Assembly (NCBI RefSeq): GCF_002885975.1
Contig: NZ_POSP01000003.1
Span: 3,720,001-3,784,000, forward strand
Direction: 5' to 3'
Length of the DNA: 64,000 nucleotides
From: Paucibacter aquatile
Lineage (GTDB): Bacteria; Pseudomonadota; Gammaproteobacteria; Burkholderiales; Burkholderiaceae_C
Position numbers and translations under genes: made by a program. This document shows, piece after piece, positions 15,814 through 22,547 of this stretch (position 1 is its first letter; each line of letters opens with the position of its first letter). A model generated the notes under the pieces. The model was given only the letters and a program-made list of their open reading frames with translations. It was not told where the DNA came from and ran no database searches.

Positions 15814-16767
15814 TCACTGCTTGGGCAGGATGACCTTGTCGATCAGGTGAACGACGCCGTTGCTGGTCATCACGTCGGTGGCGGTGATGCGGGCTTTGCG
15901 GCCGTTGCGGTCGGTGATGTCGAGGTTGGCGTCCACCGTCAGGCTCTCGCCTTGCACGGTGTTGACGGCGGTACCGATCGCCACATCGGCCTTGAGCACG
16001 CGGCCCGAAATCACGTGGTAGGTCAGCACCTTGGTGAGCAGCGGCTTGTTGGCCAGCAGTTCGGCCTTGGTGACGCCCAGCTCGGTCAGCAGCGCGGCGA
16101 AGGCCGCGTTGGTCGGTGCGAAGACGGTGAAGGGTCCGGTGCCGCTGAGGGTGGCGCCCAGGTCGGCGGCGACCACGGCTTCGACCAGTATGCTCAGATC
16201 GGGCGTGGCGATCGCCGTTTCCACCAGGTTCTTGTTGGCGGGCAGGATCACTTTGTCGATCACGTGGATCAGGCCGTTGCTGCCAGCCACATCGGTGGCG
16301 GTGATCTTGGCCTTGCGGTTGCGGCCGTCGGTGATCACCAGGTCACTGGCCACGGCATCGACCTTGAAGATGCCGCCCTGCACGGTGGTGATCGCCTTGC
16401 CGGCTGGCACCGCGGCTTTGGCGACGCGGGCGGGCAGCACGTGGTAGGTCAGCACCGTCTTGAGCAGGTCTTTGTTGGCCAGCAACTGTTCCTTGGTGAC
16501 GCCCAGCTCGGCCAGCAGGGCGGCGAAGGCGTCGTTGGTTGGCGCAAAGACGGTGAAGGGGCCGGCGCCCGACAAGGTGGTGGCCAGGTCGGCGGCGACC
16601 ACCGCTTCGACCAGGATGCTGAAGCGCGCATCGGCCTTGGCCACGTCGACCAGGGTCGGTTCCGGCTTGGGTGGCGGTGCAGGGTCATCGCCGCCGCCGC
16701 AGGCGCTCAGCATCAGGGCGGCAGAGCCCAGCAGGATCCAAGGTTTCAGCCAATTGATGAGGGACAT
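15814..16767 (-). CDS. lipoprotein with two fasciclin domains
   Basis: A 317-residue lipoprotein. The signal peptide ends in lipobox LSAC (Cys about residue 22), followed by GGGDDPAPPPKPEP. Two FAS1 domains follow (about residues 38-175 and 176-317). Each has GPFTVFAPTN(D/A)AFAALL, VLTYHV and NG(L/V)(I/V)H(V/L)IDKVILP. The two domains are very similar to each other and to the 150-residue neighbour, indicating internal and tandem duplication. I chose the ATG at 16767 because it gives a standard lipoprotein signal; upstream in-frame sequence lacks signal character. Predicted location: outer membrane, acting as a surface adhesin or matrix protein. Confidence 0.93.
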   Translation of the reverse strand: MSLINWLKPWILLGSAALMLSACGGGDDPAPPPKPEPTLVDVAKADARFSILVEAVVAADLATTLSGAGPFTVFAPTNDAFAALLAELGVTKEQLLANKDLLKTVLTYHVLPARVAKAAVPAGKAITTVQGGIFKVDAVASDLVITDGRNRKAKITATDVAGSNGLIHVIDKVILPANKNLVETAIATPDLSILVEAVVAADLGATLSGTGPFTVFAPTNAAFAALLTELGVTKAELLANKPLLTKVLTYHVISGRVLKADVAIGTAVNTVQGESLTVDANLDITDRNGRKARITATDVMTSNGVVHLIDKVILPKQ

Positions 16768-16938
16768 CGTTGTGCTCCTGACTTGAATTGAACAAAAGAG
16801 AGGTTGAGGAACGAGGGCAAAGCCCGTGCGAGAGACAAGCAGCAAGACAGGCAGGCTCACGCCCACCCGGCCGCGCCTGGAGGGCACGGCTGGAGAGAAC
16901 AAAGGGAAAGTGAAGGAGAACCGGGTGTGGCGCCGGCC

Positions 16939-18000
16939 TCAGTGCGCGTGGCTGCGCGGCGCGCAAGGCGGCGCTCGCCAGAGCGGCAGCGGGATCGCCG
17001 TCAGCTTGTCGGCGGCAGCGCTGGCTTCGTGTTCGTCCTGCAGCGAGGGCGGGATCAGCAGCTGCTCCACCTGATGCAAGCGGCCGTTGCGGGCAATCTG
17101 GTCACTGCTGGGCAGCAGGGGCTGGAGCTGTTCGCCTTCGCCCAGCAGGCCCAGGGCACTGAAACTCAAGGCCTCGCCGGCCGCGGTGCGCAACTGGCCG
17201 CCCCAGGGCAAATCGCTCTCGGGGCAGTCACCCGGCAGCAGGTGTTGCAGCAAGACCTGGCGCAGCAGCTCCGGCTGGCGCGCCAGCTCGCGCTCGCGCA
17301 GGCCCAGCCGCGGGGCCAGGCGTGCCATGCCGGCGTTGCTGGGCGCGAGCACCGTGAAGGGGCCGCTGCCGGCCAGCAGGGCGTCCAGGCCAGTGCTGCA
17401 CAGGGCGGCCAGGAAATCGCGGTGCTCGGGGTTCTGGGCGAGCAGATCCAGCAGGCCCTGCGTCGCTGGCTGCAACACCCGGTCGATCACATGCAGATGG
17501 CGCTGCGGCCCGGTTTGGCGGCTGCTCAGCAGCTGGGCGCGGCGGCCGCGGGCGTCGAGCAGGGCAGGCGCTGCCAGGCTGTCGGAGGCGGGGGCCAGGC
17601 GCAGGGCATGGGCGCCCAGGGTGTCCAGCGCCGCGCCGCGGTGGCTGCGCAGTGCTTGCGCTGTGCAGGGCTGGGGCAACACATGACCGAGCAGCCAGCG
17701 GCGCAGGGCGACGCGGTCTTCGCAGAACGCGGCCCAGTTGCTGCCGCTTTGCTCCAACTCGGCCTCGAAGGCGGCAAAGGCGGTGTCCTCGGGCACCAGC
17801 AGGCTGAGCTGGCCCTGGCTGGCAGTCGGGTCCAGCGCGTGCTCCATGCCGGCCAGATGCACCGCGGCGCGCCAGCGATCGAGGCGCGGTGCCTCAACCG
17901 GGGCCGAAGGGCGCGGCGACACGCAGGCGCTGTCGCGGGGCAGCAGCTCGCTGCGTGCCATGCGTGCCAGGCGGGTGGGATCGATGAGCCAGTTCAACAT
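16939..18000 (-). CDS. divergent two-domain fasciclin-like protein
   Basis: A 353-residue protein with two degenerate FAS1 domains. The first (about 45-180) has LSLLVPEDTAFAAFEAEL, LLGHVLPQP and HLHVIDRVLQP. The second (about 181-325) has GSGPFTVLAPSNAGMARLAP, LLQHLLPGD and NGRLHQVEQLLIPPS. No signal peptide is apparent, unlike the two downstream fasciclin genes, so it may be cytoplasmic or exported another way. It is first in the leftward group, 171 bases from the lipoprotein gene, and faces the divergent TetR gene across a 237-base region holding an operator-like palindrome. Confidence 0.85.
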   Translation of the reverse strand: MLNWLIDPTRLARMARSELLPRDSACVSPRPSAPVEAPRLDRWRAAVHLAGMEHALDPTASQGQLSLLVPEDTAFAAFEAELEQSGSNWAAFCEDRVALRRWLLGHVLPQPCTAQALRSHRGAALDTLGAHALRLAPASDSLAAPALLDARGRRAQLLSSRQTGPQRHLHVIDRVLQPATQGLLDLLAQNPEHRDFLAALCSTGLDALLAGSGPFTVLAPSNAGMARLAPRLGLRERELARQPELLRQVLLQHLLPGDCPESDLPWGGQLRTAAGEALSFSALGLLGEGEQLQPLLPSSDQIARNGRLHQVEQLLIPPSLQDEHEASAAADKLTAIPLPLWRAPPCAPRSHAH

Positions 18001-18128
18001 GGGTGGATCTCCGTGGGCTGTCTTGGGCTCTTGGGCGGCCTTGACGATGGAATGGGCGAAGGTCTTGGCGAGTGCGCTCGGTGCGAGCCCCGTGTTGCCA
18101 GGGAGTGCTGCACCGCTTGGGATGAAAT

Positions 18129-18146
18129 GTGAACTGGGTAGTTCAC
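18129..18146. promoter_or_regulatory. TetR-type operator-like palindrome
   Basis: Perfect inverted repeat: GTGAACT (18129-18135), 4-base spacer GGGT, AGTTCAC (18140-18146). Its length and symmetry are typical of TetR-family operators. It lies between the divergent fasciclin group (start 18000) and the TetR gene (start 18238), where it could control both. Confidence 0.75.
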
Positions 18147-18237
18147 AAAGTCAACCGTTGCGTTTAAAAAGTTACGAATTCGGATGTTTGGAAACGGCGC
18201 TGTCGTTTCCGCGGCCGATGGCGCCTAGAATCGCGTC

Positions 18238-18888
18238 ATGGCAAAAGTCTCTTTTCGCGAACAAGTGTTGCAAGTGCGTGAGGACGCCATCGTGGCCTCC
18301 GTCAATCGCTTGCTGGCCGAAAAAGGGTTTGACCTGATGACGGTGGACGAGGTGGTGGCCGATGTCGGCATCGCCAAAGCCAGCCTCTACAAGCACTTCT
18401 CGTCCAAGGAAGAACTGGCCGCCGCCGCCATGGTGCGCGTGCTGGATCTGGCCCTGGCCGAGGTGGAGCGCCTGCGCCAGCAGCCTGCGGCGCCGTTGGA
18501 ACAGCTGCGCGCCGTGGCCCGCTGGACCATGCAGGTGCAGCTGGCGGGCGAGATGCCCTCGCTGCCCTCGCAGAACTCGACGCTGCGCGCCGCCCTGGTG
18601 GCGCACAAGGGCTATATGGATCGGCTGCTGCGCCTGTCCGACCTGCTGGGCGAGTGGATCGAAGCCGGCCAGGCCGACGGCAGCCTGCGCGCCGAGCTGC
18701 CGCCCGAGGTGCTGCTCTACACCTTGTTTGCTCGCGCCTGCGACCCAGTGCTGGGCCTGCTCAAGGCCGCCGGCCAGTACAGCGACGCGCAGATCATCGA
18801 CATCCTGCTGCTCAGCTGCTTCGGCGGCCTGTCCACCGGGCAGGAAGCGCAAGCGGCTGCCGCCACCAAGCGGGTGCGCAAGGCCTGA
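18238..18888 (+). CDS. TetR/AcrR family transcriptional regulator
   Basis: A 216-residue one-component repressor. The N-terminal TetR helix-turn-helix is intact (LLAEKGFDLMTVDEVVADVGIAKASLYKHFSSKEELAAAAM, about residues 22-63). The C-terminal ligand/dimer domain is all-helical and of normal length. A perfect 18-bp palindrome lies about 92 bases upstream, in the region shared with the divergent fasciclin genes. The simplest reading is autoregulation plus control of the fasciclin group. Inducer unknown. Confidence 0.92.
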   Translation: MAKVSFREQVLQVREDAIVASVNRLLAEKGFDLMTVDEVVADVGIAKASLYKHFSSKEELAAAAMVRVLDLALAEVERLRQQPAAPLEQLRAVARWTMQVQLAGEMPSLPSQNSTLRAALVAHKGYMDRLLRLSDLLGEWIEAGQADGSLRAELPPEVLLYTLFARACDPVLGLLKAAGQYSDAQIIDILLLSCFGGLSTGQEAQAAAATKRVRKA

Positions 18889-18983
18889 GCGATTGCAGGG
18901 GGGGCGGCTCGCCGGCCCCGTGACCGGGTCGGCAATCGCCCCGGAGTCCATGGCACAGGCCGTTAGGCCTATTGCTGGGTTTG

Positions 18984-18999
18984 CTGTATGAATATACAG
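18984..18999. promoter_or_regulatory. LexA (SOS) box
   Basis: CTGT-N8-ACAG with a fully AT-containing centre (CTGTATGAATATACAG), an exact match to the beta/gammaproteobacterial LexA consensus. It lies 62 bases upstream of the VOC-family start codon and after the end of the TetR gene, so the VOC gene is the likely target. Confidence 0.82.
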
Positions 19000-19060
19000 T
19001 ATCTAGTACCCGGCTGATGCGCAGCCAGGCCCCCCCAAACCCTTTGCCAGGAGCCAAGCC

Positions 19061-19474
19061 ATGCTGGACCACATGACCTTCCGCGTGCGTGACATCGCCC
19101 AAGCCAAAGCCTTTTACGCCGCCGCGCTGGCGCCGCTGGGCTACACCCTGGCGCTGGAGGGCAATTTCGGCGCCAACATCGTCGGCTTCGGCCATCCGGA
19201 TTCCAGCGAGCCCGAGGGCAAGCGCACCGATGTCTGGTTCATCGACGGCCCGTCGCCCTACGGCGGCCCGGAGGCGACCATGGGCTGCCACCTTTGCTGG
19301 CGCGCCGCCAGCCGTGCCGAGGTCGATGCCTTCTACGCCGCCGCCATCGCCGCCGGTGGCCGCGACAACGGCGCGCCGGGCCTGCGCCCGCATTACCACC
19401 CGAACTACTACGGGGCCTTCGTCATCGACCCCGAGGGCAACAATATCGAGGCGGTCTGCCACCGCCCCGAGTGA
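19061..19474 (+). CDS. VOC (glyoxalase/bleomycin-resistance) family protein
   Basis: A 137-residue vicinal-oxygen-chelate protein. It opens with MLDHMTFRVRDIAQAKAFYAAALAPLGY (first beta-alpha-beta unit with a possible metal-ligand His) and ends GAFVIDPEGNNIEAVCH, where the Glu in NNIEAV is the usual C-terminal metal ligand. Substrate cannot be told from sequence. A Shine-Dalgarno-like CAGGAG sits 8 bases before the ATG. A consensus LexA box upstream suggests DNA-damage induction, unusual for this family and compatible with a drug- or damage-resistance role. Confidence 0.92.
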   Translation: MLDHMTFRVRDIAQAKAFYAAALAPLGYTLALEGNFGANIVGFGHPDSSEPEGKRTDVWFIDGPSPYGGPEATMGCHLCWRAASRAEVDAFYAAAIAAGGRDNGAPGLRPHYHPNYYGAFVIDPEGNNIEAVCHRPE

Positions 19475-19591
19475 GGCGGCGGGCCGGGCGCGTCAGCGTG
19501 CTGTCCGGGGCTGAAACCGGCCCAGGCGCCGGGGGCTTCTAAAATCGCCGCTCATCCGCCCCACCGAGCGCCCGCGCGCCAGCAGCCAGCC

Positions 19592-20278
19592 ATGAGCACC
19601 CCCCAATACCGCATCGCCCCGAGCATCCTGTCCGCCGATTTCGCCCGCCTGGGCGAGGAGGTCCGCCATGTGCTGGCCGCCGGTGCCGACTGGATCCACT
19701 TTGACGTGATGGACAACCATTACGTGCCCAATCTGACCTTCGGGCCCATGGTCTGCGAGGCGCTGCGCAAGCATTCGGTCAAGCCCGATGGCACGCCCGC
19801 GCCCATCGATGTGCATCTGATGGTCGAGCCGGTCGATGCCCTGGCCGTGGCCTTTGCCAAGGCCGGCGCCGATCTGGTGAGTTTCCACCCCGATGCCTCC
19901 AAGCATGTGGACCGCACCCTGCAACTGATCAAGGCCGAGGGCAAGCAGGCCGGTCTGGTCTTCAACCCGGCCGAGCCGCTGGATGTGCTCGAGTGGGTGA
20001 TCGACAAGGTCGATCTGATCCTGATCATGAGCGTCAACCCCGGCTTCGGCGGCCAGAGCTTCATCCCCAGCGCACTCAGAAAGCTGGAGGCCGCGCGCAA
20101 GATCATCGACAAGAGCGGCCGAGACATCCGACTGGAAATCGACGGCGGCGTCAAGGTCGACAACATCCGCCAGATCGCCGATGCTGGCGCCGACACCTTT
20201 GTCGCCGGCTCGGCCATCTTCGGCAAGCCCGACTACAAGGCCGTGATCGACGCCATGCGCGCCGAACTCGCGCGCTGA
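19592..20278 (+). CDS. rpe: ribulose-phosphate 3-epimerase
   Basis: A 228-residue TIM-barrel enzyme interconverting ribulose-5-phosphate and xylulose-5-phosphate (pentose phosphate and Calvin cycles). Seen: IAPSILSADFARLGEEV, DWIHFDVMDNHYVPNLTFGP with the metal-binding His/Asp, DVHLMVEPVD, SFHPDAS, MSVNPGFGGQSFIP and LEIDGGVKVDNI with the catalytic Asp. In many Burkholderiales rpe sits directly before gph and trpE; here about 9.6 kb of other genes separate them. The downstream phosphatase starts 6 bases after its stop. Confidence 0.97.
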   Translation: MSTPQYRIAPSILSADFARLGEEVRHVLAAGADWIHFDVMDNHYVPNLTFGPMVCEALRKHSVKPDGTPAPIDVHLMVEPVDALAVAFAKAGADLVSFHPDASKHVDRTLQLIKAEGKQAGLVFNPAEPLDVLEWVIDKVDLILIMSVNPGFGGQSFIPSALRKLEAARKIIDKSGRDIRLEIDGGVKVDNIRQIADAGADTFVAGSAIFGKPDYKAVIDAMRAELAR

Positions 20279-20283
20279 TCGCC

Positions 20284-20778
20284 GTGCCCGCCGTTCTCTT
20301 CGTCTGCACAGCCAATCTGTGCCGCTCGCCCATGGCCGAGGCGCTGCTGAAGGCCCGCCGGGCCGGCTTTGGCCCGGGCGGCGAGGCGGCGTTTGCCGAT
20401 GTGGCCTCGGCGGGCGTGCATGCAGGCTCGCGCGGCGAGCCGGCCGACAAGCGGGCGATCGCAGCGCTGGAGCGCGTGCGCCTGGGGATCGACAAGAAGT
20501 GGCGCACGCGCCGGATTCGGGCCGAGGATTTCCAGCGTTATGAGCTGATCCTGGCAATGGAAAACGACCATCTGGTGGCCCTGCGCAAGCAATGCCCGCC
20601 CGAGCTGCAGCACCGCCTGCATCTGTTCATGGACCTGGTGCCCGGTATGGCCGGCCAGGACGTGCCCGACCCTTACTTTGGCCCGGCCAGCGGTTTTGAT
20701 CAGGTGTTGATGCTGCTGGAGCGTGGCCTGGTGACCTTGGGTCAGGCCTGGCGCAAAGGGGCGCTGCCGCGCGCCTGA
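20284..20778 (+). CDS. low-molecular-weight protein-tyrosine phosphatase
   Basis: A 164-residue phosphatase with the P-loop C(X)5RS at residues 8-15 (CTANLCRS) and the general-acid Asp in VPDPYFG near the C-terminus, both in standard positions. It dephosphorylates phosphotyrosine, in bacteria often on exopolysaccharide tyrosine kinases. No polysaccharide locus is in view. A GTG start at 20284, six bases after rpe, gives the canonical N-terminus (beta strand directly before the P-loop). It is probably cotranscribed with rpe. Confidence 0.94.
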   Translation: MPAVLFVCTANLCRSPMAEALLKARRAGFGPGGEAAFADVASAGVHAGSRGEPADKRAIAALERVRLGIDKKWRTRRIRAEDFQRYELILAMENDHLVALRKQCPPELQHRLHLFMDLVPGMAGQDVPDPYFGPASGFDQVLMLLERGLVTLGQAWRKGALPRA

Positions 20779-20808
20779 GCAGGCGGCCGGCCGAGTCGGG
20801 CCTGCAAC

Positions 20809-21243
20809 TTACTCGACCATGACGTGGCGGTTCTTCAGGACCAGATGAATCTTGTCGCCGATGGTGTCCTTGTTGAAAGGCTTGACCACATAGCCGCTGG
20901 CTCCCAGCTGGGCGGCGCGGATGATGTCTTCCTTGCGGCCCTCGGCCGTGACCAGCAGCACCGGCACCTGGCGCAGCACGGAACCTTCGGGTTTCTGGCG
21001 CAGGGCTTCCAGCAGCTGGAAGCCGTTCATCACCGGCATATTGATGTCGCTGAGCACAAAGTGCACCGGTTCGCCCGATTCGGCCGCCAGTTCCAGGGTG
21101 CGCAGCGCGACCTGGCCGTCCTCGGCCTCCATGATCTTGCGAAAGCCCAGCTCGCGCAGCAGGCCCGAGATGATGCGGCGCATGGTCGAGAAATCGTCCA
21201 CCACCAGAAAACAGAAATCGTCGCGTTTGATCGTCGTGACCAT
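20809..21243 (-). CDS. cheY: CheY-like single-domain response regulator
   Basis: A 144-residue receiver domain with no output domain. The acidic pair is in FLVVDDFSTMRRIISGLL, the phospho-acceptor Asp in FVLSDINMPVMNGFQLL, the conserved Thr in VPVLLVTAEG, and the Lys in GYVVKPFN. The DDFSTMRRI and TAEG-KPF signatures are those of chemotaxis CheY. No other chemotaxis genes are adjacent, so it is an orphan copy or pairs with a distant kinase. The ATG at 21243 gives the family start; an upstream in-frame ATG (21288) adds 15 unrelated residues. Confidence 0.93.
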   Translation of the reverse strand: MVTTIKRDDFCFLVVDDFSTMRRIISGLLRELGFRKIMEAEDGQVALRTLELAAESGEPVHFVLSDINMPVMNGFQLLEALRQKPEGSVLRQVPVLLVTAEGRKEDIIRAAQLGASGYVVKPFNKDTIGDKIHLVLKNRHVMVE

Positions 21244-21309
21244 GCCGGGCCATCCTCCGTCGTGTCCCGCCATCCTACCCAGTGGCACACGAGCCCGCCT
21301 CCAAACACA

Positions 21310-21333
21310 GCGGGCAGCCCGAAGGCTGCCCGC
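21310..21333. terminator. perfect hairpin between nemA and cheY
   Basis: GCGGGCAGCC (21310-21319), CGAA tetraloop, GGCTGCCCGC (21324-21333): a perfect 10-bp stem. It lies 48 bases past the nemA stop in the leftward direction. Only a short T run follows (TGTTTGG), so it may be a weak terminator or a 3'-end stabiliser. Confidence 0.6.
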
Positions 21334-21380
21334 AAATGTGTGGAGTTTGGCTCAGCTCAGCGCGAGCGCCGGAGCCTCAC

Positions 21381-22436
21381 TCAGAGCGTCGGGTAGTCCG
21401 TGTAGCCCTTGGCGCCCGGGGTGTAGAAGGTGCTGGGGTCCGGTGCATTGAGGGCGGCGCCGGCCTTGAGGCGGGCCGGCAGGTCCGGGTTGGCCAGGAA
21501 GCTGGTGCCGAAGGCCACCGCATCCAGCTGGCCCGCCTCGATGGCCTGGCTCGCTTCTTCACCGCTGTAGCCCATATTTCCGATCAGCACGCCCTGGTAC
21601 TTGGCGCGGGCCACGGGCATCACATCGGCTTTCTGCACCTGGAAGAAGTCGGCGCGCATGACGTGCAGGTATGCCAGCTTGTAGGCGCTGACCTTCTCGG
21701 ACAGGAAGCCGATCCAGCCTACGGGATCGCTGTCGACCATGCTGTTGTAGCTGTTCAGCGGCGACAGGCGCAGGCCCACGCGATCAGCGCCGATGGCGGC
21801 CGTCACGGCATCCAGCACCTCGAACAGGAAGCGGGCGCGGTTCTCCAGCGAGCCGCCGTAGGCGTCGCTGCGCTTGTTGACGCCATCGCGCAGGAACTGG
21901 TCGATCAGGTAGCCGTTGGCACCGTGCACTTCGACGCCGTCAAAGCCAGCGGCGATGGCATTGCGCGCGCCCTGGGCATAGGCCTCGACCAGGGCCGGAA
22001 TCTCATCGGCGCGCAGCTCGCGCGGCTGGGCATTGGGCTCCTTGCCATTGGGCGTGTGCACCTCGCCGTCGATGGCGACCGATCCTGAGGACACCGGCGT
22101 GGTGCCCTCGTTCATGGCCGGGTGAGCGGCGCGGCCGGCGTGCCAGATCTGCATGAAGATGCGGCCGCCCTTGGCGTGCACGGCGGCGGTGACCTGCTTC
22201 CAGGCTTCGATCTGCTCGGCGTTGTAGATGCCGGGCTCATTGATGAAGGCCGAGGTGTTGGGGGCCACCATGGTGCATTCGGTGATCAGGAGGCCACCGC
22301 TGGCGCGCTGGGCGTAGTACTCGGCCATCAGCGCATTGGGCATGTGGCCGGCGTCGGCGCGCGTGCGCGTCAGCGGGGCCAGCAGGATGCGGTTGGGCAG
22401 GGGCAGGGCGCCGACTTGGAGGGGAGAGAAAAGCAT
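21381..22436 (-). CDS. nemA: old yellow enzyme family ene-reductase (NemA-like)
   Basis: A 351-residue FMN-dependent NADPH oxidoreductase of the OYE/N-ethylmaleimide reductase type. It reduces activated C=C bonds and nitro compounds. Evidence: LPNRILLAPLTRTRAD, QIWHAGRAAHP, the substrate-binding His-X-X-Asn in GVEVHGANGYLIDQFL, NKRSDAYGGSLENRARFLFEVLDAV, and FMN-binding segments GNMGYSGEEA and AFGTSFLANPDLPARL. A perfect 16-bp palindrome lies 90 bases upstream, a candidate operator for an electrophile-sensing repressor encoded elsewhere. Confidence 0.94.
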   Translation of the reverse strand: MLFSPLQVGALPLPNRILLAPLTRTRADAGHMPNALMAEYYAQRASGGLLITECTMVAPNTSAFINEPGIYNAEQIEAWKQVTAAVHAKGGRIFMQIWHAGRAAHPAMNEGTTPVSSGSVAIDGEVHTPNGKEPNAQPRELRADEIPALVEAYAQGARNAIAAGFDGVEVHGANGYLIDQFLRDGVNKRSDAYGGSLENRARFLFEVLDAVTAAIGADRVGLRLSPLNSYNSMVDSDPVGWIGFLSEKVSAYKLAYLHVMRADFFQVQKADVMPVARAKYQGVLIGNMGYSGEEASQAIEAGQLDAVAFGTSFLANPDLPARLKAGAALNAPDPSTFYTPGAKGYTDYPTL

Positions 22437-22526
22437 GGCTGTGTTCAGTGGGTTGGCGCTGCGCCGGACAGCAAGTGCGAGAAGTTAGCACCGCAGCAAA
22501 AAACTTGCAGCAGCGCGCGCGCCGAA

Positions 22527-22542
22527 TTTGCGCTAGCGCAAA
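22527..22542. promoter_or_regulatory. 16-bp perfect palindrome upstream of nemA
   Basis: TTTGCGCT-AGCGCAAA, perfectly self-complementary, between the RND gene stop (22548) and the nemA start (22436). It is suitably placed for a repressor or activator of nemA. Confidence 0.6.
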
Positions 22543-22547
22543 CGGCT

